Positions 26,002 to 38,500 of a stretch of 64,000 bases of DNA are shown one piece after another. The position numbers and the translations under genes are program-made. The notes below the pieces were generated by a model. It ran no database searches. It was given only the letters and a program-made list of their open reading frames with translations, and was not told where the DNA came from. Numbering within the stretch: the stretch's first letter is position 1; each line of letters opens with the position of its first letter. The DNA is from Hymenolepis diminuta (Eukaryota > Platyhelminthes > Cestoda > Cyclophyllidea > Hymenolepididae), in assembly GCA_900708905.1 (NCBI GenBank), contig CAADRB010000018.1:636577-700576 (forward strand). Reading direction: 5' to 3'.

Positions 26002-29000
26002 GTCCTACAGTAAAAACCGAAAAATCCAAAAGCACGCGAGATGGATTTTAAAAAAACGCAAATGGTAAATTTATTCCTGCCGGACATTTAAATAACTTAT
26101 CGTTGGTTTCAGAAATAATACTACAATTTAAAGACTTAATGAGGGATTTTAGAAATTCAGAAATAATATCTTCAAGCAAATAAACAAATCGAGCTAAGCC
26201 ATAAATGCACGAGAATATTAATCGGTTGAAGTATTATTAATAAAACTTCTTAATCCATTAACTTAAACGCTGTAATGAGGTTCACCTTTTGGAATTTGAT
26301 TATGCCTAAATTTTAAAAATTATTGTATTATCTTCAAGAGCGAAAAATTCCCAAATTCTAATAACTGAATTGAACTCTTATACCGGCCCTTCATGTTTTG
26401 GGAGAATCTGTAATAAAACAGTAATCAGAAATGTCGGATCCCAGTTTGCCAATATTAACAATTCAATGAAAAGTCATATGCACCGTTTTCACTATTGAAA
26501 TTCAAAGTTTCCAGTTGTAGAGGAAAGAATCAGGTACAGTGAAGTATGATGGGATGTAATGTCTTTGCATACTTATGTCATGTTCACACGTATAGCAGCA
26601 TTTAGCCACCTTAACATTTTCCTTACCATGGAAACGCAATAGATAAATTAAGAGACTCCATTAACGAAATAGTATTTCTCCCACAGTGGAAAGTCTCAGG
26701 TTTATTGCTTTTTAATAAATTATGCAGCTAAACACAAATTTTGACGTCTGGTATTCTTATATTCAACCACCTACGTGAAATAGTAATGTTATGCTTTAAT
26801 CCAATTCGACGCATTCACTTTAGTGCATCCAATATCTTTTAAATTGAACCCAGCAAAGTATCAACCACAGATTCTATATTATTGTAATAATTTCTTAAGT
26901 GCTACTTCGTCAAAGATTGATGACAAATGCAAATTTTCCCCACAATTACAAGAAATGACATTTTAGTTAAATATACTTAAATCATGCTATAAAGAAAAAC
27001 AATATTTCTCTAAAATAATTAGTTTGTTTAAAATTCTTTGTTTTCAGCATTTGATTCTCACTCTCGAAACCCCTTTTTATTTTAAATAATTTCTTTACAC
27101 TGCTCTTATAAATGTCGCGACGTTTAAACGACCTTGGATTGCGAATGTTGGCGAAGTTCTGATATCTGTATTTGGTTAGTTTGTATTATCACCTAAGACA
27201 GTTAATTAGTAGGTCCATTTGTCGGTTACCAACTAAAAGAGTATATCACGACAAATAACCTACTTAATGATGTCTTCATTCGCAATTATTCAGCAAGGTA
27301 AATAATTACCTTGCCGTGCACAGAATCCGAAACGCCATTTCAACCCTACTAACCCTACCAACTCTACCCACTCATATCTTTATCATAATAATTCACGATA
27401 TTATCAAGTTATCGGGTACTTGTGGACTAGAGTATGTCAGCCCAGTCATATTCAAATTGCTCCCCAAGTTACTTAGCCGACATTTTGATCCCTTAGGTAG
27501 TTACAATAGAACAAACACAATCCTACAAAACCGGAATACAAACAACCGTAAAATAAATTTTTTTCGGTCGATCAGAAGGGAATTTAAAGAAGTGAGAATT
27601 AAAAGAAGAAAAGTTAATTATTTCAAATACAAGAATTATTTTGGTCGAAAATATCATTTTTCTCATGTGCAACGGTAATATATAATCTGTCATTGCTGAG
27701 TGGTTTAAACTTCCTTCAGCAAATCTCGGTAAAATACAACAGTTAAAAGATAGTAAATTGTGGATTCTGAATTTTGCTGTACTTCAGTTCTCTTTGCTAG
27801 TAGTTTGGTAATGAGTAATGCATTGCCTAATGATCTTGGATGCCTGCTAATGTCAGTGGCAAAAAGTACTTTAAAAAACTGTTCTCTAATTTGCGAATTC
27901 TGTACAACAAGCTAGGGTTGTACAGCAAAAGCTACAAGTTTTAATAAATTTAATTATTGAATTACCTCTAACTGATGTTTAAGAAGCATGAAACATAACT
28001 GCCTAATTTATATATCCGCTAATTAGCAGCATTTAGCGAATGTTTATACTCAATCAACTAAATATGGGCACTCACAAATATCTTCCACATCACTCTGAAG
28101 TGATATTTGAAAGAGGAAATTTAAATGAGCCAAGAAATTTAAAAGTATGCAAAATAACCAATATGTGGCGAAATACAGGGCAAATTCACTGCATTCAGCT
28201 AGTTAATTGCTATAGCCAGCAGATGCCTATCAACACCTGGCGATTAGAAATGATTGACTGGCAATAAGGTCTCCACTGTAGTGTCCACAGGTGGTCCCAC
28301 TGTATGTTTGCGTGTTTGCAAATAGATACCTAAACAGATATCGATCATCACGCCGAGACACCGATAACGAGACATGACCGACTTCTAACAAGGAAATGTT
28401 TGGCATATAAACTTAATTTACAAATTAATAAACTGGGGCGGCTTGTCTGCTACCTCTGAATTGATCTGACGACATAAGTAATTTAATACGTTTCAAATAA
28501 TCGATCGATGTGGCCCCAGTAGACCTTTCAACGTTATAAAACTAATAAATGTACTGAAATTCGCAATTTCAATAAATTATTTTTCCATTTTAATTTTCAG
28601 TGGTTTTAGCCTCTTTTTGAATCGAATGCTCATTGAATTATTTGGCATAATTAACCAGATCATTTCTTCATGATAATTACACATTTTCAATTAAAACCAA
28701 ACTTTCATATAACGACATGCACAGCCACCTGTTAAGGCTCTCCATTAGATCATTGAATATTAAATGGAAAATTTAGGAATGGCTCATTAATTATTATTCT
28801 GTCATGAATGTATACAGATAGACATCAATAAAATTTATCTGGCATATATAAACGTCTTTTGCGTATGCAAATTAGCAATAGCAAATACCTTGTACTTAAA
28901 TGCGGGTAGAATAATAACCAGGTCTAATATTAAAAATAGTGGCTAAAAAGATGAATGAAATTTTTAACAAAAAACATGACTTGTATAAGCGTCAATGTTA

Positions 29001-29409
29001 TGAATAATAAAGCAAATTGAGGATAGAGGTAATTATTACTAATGCAGTCCTGAGTTCAATGTTCTCCCTGCGCCAATTTTACAGTCCTAATTAATCTAAA
29101 TATTATGTGGAGGCGCTTCGAAAAAAACACCGATAACGTTATTGTAATTTTTTGTTAAATTATTTGCATAGAAAATAACTGATCCTTGAAAGGTAAATGC
29201 CTAAAGCAGCAAAAATATTTTACACAATGTTGACATTTAAAAGGTAATTTATAATATTGACAAAAGTTAAAATAAAAACAATAGTCTCAATTGTGTTTGT
29301 TTGCACTATTTTAATGCTTAATATATGAGACCTTGACAAGTACTGACCGAATTTGCGCCTGTTTTAAGTCACCCACTGTTTATTTGGACTAAATTTCTTC
29401 TACGTTGAA
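26002..29409. other. divergent spacer between the RRM gene and the KCC gene
   Basis: The RRM gene starts leftward at 26001 and the KCC gene rightward at 29410, so this 3.4 kb must contain both promoters and 5' UTRs. It is AT-rich. No TATA box or initiator can be assigned with confidence. An open frame at 27316-27678 contains no ATG and is not taken as a gene. Confidence 0.6.
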
Positions 29410-29512
29410 ATGGCAAGTGAGGCTTTGTCGAAAAAATTCAGCGTTATTTCATTTGTTAGCAAAGGTTCCTCTAACCGTGATCACATTGTTGAGGAGGAAA
29501 AGATCGAAGAAC
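29410..29512 (+). CDS. KCC exon 1 (start codon exon)
   Basis: Encodes residues 1-34 plus one base of codon 35, ending at donor c|gtatgt. It is rich in Ser/Lys at first (KKFSVISFV at 8-16), then acidic (VEEEKIEE). The K-F-S-V stretch resembles, but does not match exactly, the RFx[V/I] docking motif for SPAK/OSR1 kinases found in SLC12 N-termini; vertebrate KCCs have a similar F-T-V near the start. Confidence 0.85.
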
Positions 29513-32500
29513 GTATGTTCAGTTTAGATTTTTAATAAATAAATGTCTTTAATGTTTTATCATTACCAATATTTAATTTCAAATACTTGAATATTAATTG
29601 ATCTATCTGATTCGACGTTTTTAAAATTTACCTATTTTTTATTTAATACAGATTGACCTACTTAGCGCCTTTTAATGTAACATCTAATATATATATTTTT
29701 TCTTTTTCGTCCAGTTAATTAATTGATATCCATAATCAACCACTGCTATCTTTTTACATTCAAAATATTCACTTGTTTGCTTTTTTCGTTTCCATAATTT
29801 AGCTCGAGGTAAATTATATTTATTAACTCTTCATTTTAAATACGTGCTTCTTGGCATGATGATTACTTCTATGTTATATATCGTTACTCACTTTATTTTC
29901 CATAAAATTGCGACGAAATGTAATTTAAATTAACATTACTCAATCGGTTATGTGTTCGATAATCCTAATTCAATAAATTTCTTCCACTCTTACCATAGAA
30001 TTATTCGAGTAAACATACCTGTTGCACGTGTTCACTTTAGAGAATTGATATAAATATTTTTTTATTTTCTTGCTGTTCTGAAAATAAAAGTGAATTATGC
30101 GTTCACGGATTGATTCGTTCTAAATATTTATTTTTTAGTTCCTGAAAGCAGTCCGATTGATGATGTTGTGGTTCCAATAGACGATGATATTGAAACCGTT
30201 GAAGAAGATGGAGAATTTGGTCTGTACGAAGTAAGTATTCTTCGAAGTTATTTTCGAAAATTAATTGTCTTCTTGCCAAACATATTATTATATTATCACT
30301 GTGTTCTTAATTATTTAATGGCGTCATGCCTAAGATTTAAGCGATTTAAGTATTAAAAGTGAATAATTTACGATTGAGTGCAAAACGAATACCGGTTTGT
30401 CAAATTCAAATAGAACTTCAATTACATTTATTATTTAGCTGATTTTTCGCGGATACTTAGATTCTCTGATTCGTCATAAATTCAATAAGAAAAAGTTTTT
30501 CTTCCATTTAAATTGTTCGCGAATTAAGAGTTTTCGAAGCAAACTAGTCATAAAATACTTTCATAGTATGTGAGTTTTCTTCTATTTCTGAGGCTTTGGT
30601 AAACTTAAAGTTGGTTACAAATGAGCATGAAATAAATTATATACAGAACTGAAGGCACTAAGCTGTCATGTGCCTTTGACCTGCATGAATATTTCAAAGC
30701 TTTCTCTTAAGTTCCATTAAATTTTATATCCGATTATAAAACTCATTAGCAATTACTTTTGCAAAAAAATAACTGGCTCTATTTAACAGTTATTGTGGTT
30801 ATTTTGATGTTTAAGAGTTGTTTTATGAAAAAACATGCTTTACAAGCAGCCGAATAGTACCATTTGCTTTTGTTTGTCTCGTATAAGATATCTGAACAGC
30901 ACTTTTTTCTGCATTAAAACAAACACAGGCATTTTCAACGCTGCCTTATAAAAAACATACCGTGAACAGCTTTCAAAGATGTCATATTTATTTCACCAAA
31001 ACGTAAAATAATTATCGTTGCTTATGTTTATTTTTTTCGCAATTTATTTAATAATAGCTGTTTATTTGGAGAACAACACAACAAATGTTTTTTCCCGTTT
31101 TTGCTGCCATAGAAGTGCTATTTTTCACTAAAATGAGTGTATAGTACAAATTTTAAAAGTAGTAAATTCCTGACCTTTCTATTCGTTCGTTTTTCACTTA
31201 CCATGTCCGAATGATATTCATTTCCTGTACACATTCAGCTTCATCCAAAATTCAACTGCTTTTCTTATTATTTCTTTAATAAATAAACAGTTTATTCAAA
31301 GTGTTGAATCATTAATAACAAGTTTGAGGAATGATAATCGGTTGGATGTATGTTATAATCAATTACATTTAAAGTGCATTTAAAAATATTGATTGAAACG
31401 AGGGGATTTCGCTCTTGTCAAGTTTTATTTTCTTTTTGGGACTTAAATTGTTGTTCAGGATTAAGATTAACTGAGAATAATATATTTCCAAAACATTTAA
31501 GTTATAATTTGGTTTGAGTTCAATCGGAACTTGGTACGGATACGAAAACCAGAGATGGGGTTTCTCGGATGACCATCCTTTTAATAAAAAATTGAAGCAT
31601 ACATGAGGGAGGCATATTTTTTCTTTAAATTTGCTATACCGTAATTCACAACAGGTTTTTTGATTTAAGCAAAATGTCACTCATCGAAATTTTGCTTTTC
31701 AGGCATATATTTTTCCGTAATTTGTTTTGGATATGCCAAATTTCAATATATGTAGAGAAAGTGTATTCTGTCACCTTAAAACATGACTTTTTAATATAAA
31801 AAATACAAAGCTTTCGTCTCCTTTGATTTTAAATAATATGATTATTGCATAAGGGAAGGGAAGGGAAGGGAAAGAGGGGGGGGGCTAATCGAAATTTACT
31901 TTCTTTCAAGATGATCGAATAAAATTAGTGATAGGAAGTGGGGGTTAGTCAGATTCTAATAAATGATTAGTTTTGATTTAATTATTTAGGCACAGGTGTT
32001 AGTGATGCACAAAATCTTATCAGTAAGATATCACGCCAGAATTTAAAGGGTGAAAAACCTCATAGCGATAGAATCAAACATGCGTCGATAGAGAACTGTA
32101 AATTTTGTGCGTCTGCAAGGGATATTAGAGAATTTCCACACTTTAAATTCATACGTAAGAGGTTGTTACTATCGATTGGAAGATAAATTGCAGCATTTCA
32201 GGGATCTTTAAAGCAACACTGCAAATTAAAAATATGCCACAGATACTAAAATACTGCGGTTTAAGAGAGGATATTTCGTTTAAAATATTTTGTTATTGAT
32301 TACAGGTGGAAATTTTTCTTATAGGTGTCTAGATAAAGGGGCGTTTTCACGTACGAAACGAAATAAGTCGAATGAATGGTCTGCTTAAGGGACAATTAGC
32401 AGACCTAATAACGAATCTCATCCCTCTCTTGTAAGGCGGTAGGATTATAAAGCTAATCGATACTGTACGATCCTGTTCATATAGTTTCCCACGCGAATTT

Positions 32501-35500
32501 AATTAAGTTATCTGAAATACATGATGTTATCTCGATAAATTTAAAGAAATAAGTAGACTTGTTGTCATTAACTATGGCAAATGATAGATTGAAAAAGCAT
32601 TGTAATGTGAGAAACAGTCGGATATTCCAAATAACGGATAGATGTTAGAATAACATAAAAGCAAGAAATAACATCATGGAATCAAAAGAATCTAATTTCA
32701 TCTGAACTCTGGATTTTATTGTTTTTTTACCTAATAGTCATTGTGGCTCAATTTTCTACAGGATCAGGATCTGTCCAAAACCGTTAGAGCTTATCGACCA
32801 ATTGTTGTAAGTTGCAGTGCTAGGAAGTCTAGTTTCCTCTGCTGACGTCAATGTGTCCATTAGATATCGATGGACTAAAGCTGACTATTACCAAGAGGGA
32901 AGATAAATCAGAAGTGTAGTTACAACAATACTTTTCATTAATAAAGACCATAATATATAAAACTATACTATTGCTGCTGAAAACCGAAACTCAGCCAGAC
33001 CGATCCATTTTTTCAAAGAGCAAAAATAGTGGATAGTCGATATCGGCTGTTTGATTGAAATAATGTACGACACACTATTAAATTTAGGCCCATCTAGGGT
33101 CCAAAAGCTTAAGTACATTTACTCATGGAGATAACGGAGCCCTTAGAAATCGAATATTTCACTACTTCCTCTTGCTTTTTCATTTGGGCTTTGCCTAAGA
33201 TGCACGCCTTTTCACTTCGTCCATTGCGCAATTTTTTACGTCAGGAATGTTTAAGAGGGATCGTGAGTATTTCAATCAGGCTAATTGAGAGATAGGAGCT
33301 ATATTTGGATGTGTACTATCTTAATCGTCAAATTATTTTATCTCCGAGATTTGCAGATTTTTGGATTGTCAATAACATTTCATCAGTTTTTTAGGTTTTG
33401 TTTTCGCAAAAATTTGCACAGTTATAATTAGAATCTCAGTTAATGACTCTCCTATCCTGATCTCATCACACTAATTTTTTCTAACAATAGTGTTTCCTTG
33501 TAAAAAGAATCTCCGTCTATACAGCTTCCATTTCAAGCCAACTTGTTATTAAAAACTGCTTTAAAATATTTCTCCTAATTTTTCAACAGTTTGTCTAGGG
33601 AGAGTTGAATAAGGGCATTATACTACTCAGGGAGAAGAGAGGAAGATCAACAATATGCTTTTAATAAAAGCTAGTTTATGTCTGCAGGACCCAACTGAGG
33701 TTGAGGAAACGAAACGGCCAAGTTATCTTTTTTAAATTTTTTCCCACTAACAAGGTTTTATTTTTATCGGATAAAATGAAATAGCTGTTTTTCTTTCTGT
33801 CATGTAATGAAATTTGAAGCGATTTGGATACCTGTTTCGACCTCTGTGTGTGTGGCTGTAAACCTCCAATGCAATTAAATCGGCTGCCAAATATTGCACT
33901 TGTGCGTGACCTTTGCCCACGTGGCCGCTTGCACTTTATCCATCTTCGTGGCCTGCTGCGAGGATGGTAGCACAGTTTATGGACTATGTATCTAGTTTAA
34001 TATAGGGAATTTAGCCGGCAAATATTGTTCACAGTATGCATTCTGCAATAACTGATCGATTTGAGAATGAGAATGGCCTTGAAAGTAAGACAGGCGAAAT
34101 TGGGGTCCATCAGTCTGCAATATTCTGATCAGGGACACCAGCCTTTCTCATTTCCTTTTGAAACGGGGCAGTACATTTTTAGACCGGTTGTTTTTTATTC
34201 ACATTTTCAGTGAGTACACAATCTCAATTTACCTTATCATTTATAATTTAAAGCCATTTCAGAAGAATAAAAGTAGAATTTTGTCGAAACTCTTTGTTTA
34301 TGGAAGTAGTATTCTGGGGGATATGATGACCAATTCTGAGGTTAGAATTGGAAATTGCATTGGATAATCCATTTCAAAATTTTTTAAAATCAATTTCTTG
34401 TGACGATGATGATTAACTGTAATTCATTTTAAAAATCCGATATCTATGTTTATATATATTACAATTACTGGAGGAAAAAAAGTATGAAATTTGAATAATT
34501 CTTTTGATCTCTGATAGTGATAGGTACCTTCTGCTCGTAAGATTGGACGGAAGTTGACTAGATTAAAATTGAATTTTCAAGAGCAAAGACAATTTTAATT
34601 CTATTTTTTGCTATCTTGTATTTCACAAGTTATTTCTAATTCGCTTGATAACCGAGAAATCATACATCTTAAGGGTCGAAAGTTTTAAGATTCGGTTATT
34701 GCCGCAAAATGTATACTTAGCATATTCAGAGATGTGTATTGGTTACTGCTCCTTTGGATTACACCAATTGTCAAAGGGCATAGATGCTTATCTCTGCTTC
34801 ATTGTTCAGTTTTTACTTTATGGGTTACATAGTTTTGCGCCATGGTGGTAGAGAAATGAATCATCCAATGTATTTGGTGACTCACTAACTCCAAGTGGTA
34901 GAATAATGTACACGTTCCTGTTTCCCCGAATTTATATCTAATCATGTTTATAGACCCGGTATACACCCATGCTTTGCTCCGTGTGACTGAGTTCTTCCCC
35001 CGCCATCTTTCCAAGCGGGAAGCTTGAGTGATTATTTCTGGGCTTTATCTCTTTGTTATTAATCACGTGATTGTAATGGATTTTCGAGGGATATTCGCTA
35101 TCGACTGGGTCGATTTTACAGTGGAGAAAAGGTCCAAAAATTTGCAAATTAATGTTTTTCATTTATTTGTTGATTCCAACAATTTAAGGCTATATTGAAA
35201 AGCTGTAAGATTAATTGAAAGTAACTCTACTCTCCAAATCAAAAAGTCTACGTTTTAATAAACTCATTATTATAAACAGGAGCACAAGAAAAATATATAA
35301 CGCGATTTTATTTTTGAAGTCAAAACGATACGGTTGTTTCTTATGCAAATTAGGACTCTAACTATAAAAAATATGGCATGAAAGCTATTTAAGATTATAA
35401 CTTCGATAAGATCGTTGAATTCCATAATGTAACATCATCATTGAACACTAATAATTAACTTTCGAAATTTATATTGTGTTGATTACTTAGCAAGTTCCTA

Positions 35501-38500
35501 ATTATATGAACGTCTGAGATCTTTATAATGACTTACTTTCCAAATACCTTTTGTATTTAGTTGTCTGGGATTGCAACTTGTAGAAGTTTTGGATCTTGCT
35601 CTTTAAGAACTACAAATAATTTTATCGATGACTTTGAGTGACCACAGCTTACGGAGCTCTGCTAGTTTAATTTTTTAGCTATTTCATCTGAGTTATATTA
35701 AAACTGTAAACGTGAAAATATCATTTAACTTCTCAACCATTAGAGGAAAAGAAATGAATTGTTGAGGCTGAACCAACCCTTCTTGATCAAATAATATTGG
35801 TCAATAAACACCGGACATCACAGGCAAGTATTTTTCCCTCAGCCTAGGGAGCGAACCATGAAACTTGAAATTTCGAAAGTGAACTGTCCCTTTAATAAGT
35901 ATGGTAAAACGCAAGTTCAAAAATCAAGTGAAGCAGAACTCACTGATGCCTTCACTTTTTTCCCCCTATCTTTTTGATTCTCTCCTCTTTATAATTGTTA
36001 GACTTTGTTATTCAATGTCAGTTGCTTTCCACAATTAAAAATTGTAATTTTTTATTATCAATGACAAAATTAGCATTTATAATATAATATTCGTAATGCC
36101 TACCCTTCATCAAACAATCTGAAAGGGTTTAAATGATAATGTATTGTAAAAACTCATTCTGAAGTATGAAAAATTATATAAATATCGATTTTGCGAATCA
36201 TTTTTCTCTCAACTATTTATTTATCAAGTCTGTATTTAATATAAAACACATTTTAAGTTGCGAAACAATATTTGTGGAGCTCGCGTGCAGAGGCCTCCTC
36301 AGCCAATCAGCAACCAATATCCCTTCACCTTAGCACTGTTTGTATTTAAGGACCAAGGTCGTGGACAGCAACTAATAAGGAGCTCTTTTCACCTAGAATT
36401 CTTACTATCTCATCTCACGCGGAGCTCTGTTCATATAAAAAGTTCTTACTATCTCTTCGTCTAGGTATCAATAAACCCTCACCACTCAACACCACCTTTC
36501 TTATTCTCGCTACTTTGGGCGCAGCCTAGCTAATTTTGGGAGCCAATTTATATTAGGGGACTCTGGTAGACGCTCTCTGAACTGCTTAGGAGGATTACCT
36601 GGTTGTAGCAGAAGGCTTATTGGTGTAGCATCCGCTACATATTTTAGTAAAAATTCTTTGCAGTATATCCTTGAGTTTGTAATCAGTCAAGTAATATATT
36701 ATCCGTGTGTATACCTAGGTCATTTTTATAAACAAACAAAAGTATTTAAGTTGTTTTTAACAGATTATTGTTACTTTTATCTTTTAATTTTACATAAAAA
36801 TGTTGAAGTGGACGAATATTGATATTTTACCATGCCTAAGACGTTTTTCATTAACAAAAAATATTTCTTGCTATATTTATATTTAGAAAATATTTTTTTC
36901 CAAATTAATCAGTGGCGAATATTTTAGCTTAAAGCTGCTTTCTTTTTCCTCAAAAGGCGATTTTCTCGAAAGCACTGCTAAATTCACTCGAGCGGAAAAG
37001 TTTACGGAAATTTCAAGTTGCCACTTAATTCCCCGTTCAAATTCTTATCCTGCAAGTTTTTCTGTAAAAGGTCAAAATAAAATAACTTCCAATTTTCATT
37101 AAATTCCATGTCATTCTAAGTCAGAACAAAACAATAATAGTAATAAACTGCAATTTTGGTAAACTGATAACATTCTCCATTCTTCAGTAGCTTATTTGTT
37201 AAATCTACGTCCCTTGCTTTCAATATCTCAGCTTTAGTGCTTTTCGCGCATTTTTATCTATTTGGCTCGATTTCTGTGATCCGATTGGATGATGCTTGTT
37301 TATATTATGGGCAAAATTTTTAAATTCCACTAGAAAAGCTCAGAAGGTTGAGATAAAGGAATCCAGTGCATGTGATTGGAGAAAAAAAACACTATTTTCG
37401 GATTTTATAAAAAAATTTATATTACAAATGCAGTGAACTTTAATGACTTACAATTTCCACACCCTGAATACTTCAAATATTTCATATGACAGAGACTGTT
37501 AAAAGGCCACAGTTCAGAAGACCATTCTCAAGTTCAAAAGAATAAGAGCTGTGCTAATGATCTCTATTGAGATAATTTTAATGAGGTCTATTTTAGGAGA
37601 TAACTGATAACTTAATCAAATAACAAAAAAAAATTGAATAATAATAAATGGAAATATTTATTCTCTAATATTTGCACCAAGAAATGAATGGAGGAAAGTT
37701 CTAAAATATTACTGCTCGAATTCACCTCCCTTCTCTTTTTAGTTAAGACTAAGGATAAACGGGCACTTTCCGATTAATATACTCTCTACCAGTATCGATA
37801 AACTGATGATTCCCATTCTTTAAATTTTTAAACGGTTAGAGATTGCTGCTGATGTTACTGCAGATTTAAGTAATTATAAAAAGACCTTCTGGCGGGGATT
37901 CTGTGTGTAAATTTTTGGGGTCGGAGATGCAATTGCGTAGTTACTGCCTATTCCCACGACAGTGCTATTGTTACCAACGTTAATAGTCCTTTGGTCGCCC
38001 GAAAACCACAAAAATCAGGCCTAGTGCAAATCCAAGCCAGGGCATTATTTTTGTTCCTTTTTTGGCATTTATAAGCAAAAAAAATTTATTTGTTACCGTT
38101 TGTTACAAACACAATGTTAAGAGCAATTTTCTTCTGTGAATTTTAGCACGAATATGGGACAAGACCGCCTATTCCGTCCGTGCTTCACAAACTATCAACC
38201 TATACTGGAGGAATAGAACCAACTGCTAATGAAACAAAGCTTCTCAGGCACAAGCAGGCCACAAGGAAGCCGGTGAGTATTTATTTCCTAATTACAGGTG
38301 TTTTTTTATTAAAATTTTTACGTTTACCCTTTTTGCGTTCATGGAGTTAGCATCTTACAATATGGTAAGCGCAAAGAAAAGTTAGCAATAACATAATCAC
38401 TCTGACCTTAGAATTTCTCGAGAATTTTGAATAAAAACAGCAAAATTAAGACTAGATTAGGATTGGTTAACATTATTTCATTTCCATCGGTTTTTACTGA

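Noticed and set aside
27316..27678. 120-codon open frame between the RRM and KCC genes
   Set aside because: It contains no ATG at all, is dominated by residues expected from AT-rich codons, and has no recognisable domain or convincing splice sites.
31369..31680. 103-codon minus-strand open frame in KCC intron 2
   Set aside because: AT-biased composition, no family similarity, and no supporting splice or promoter context.
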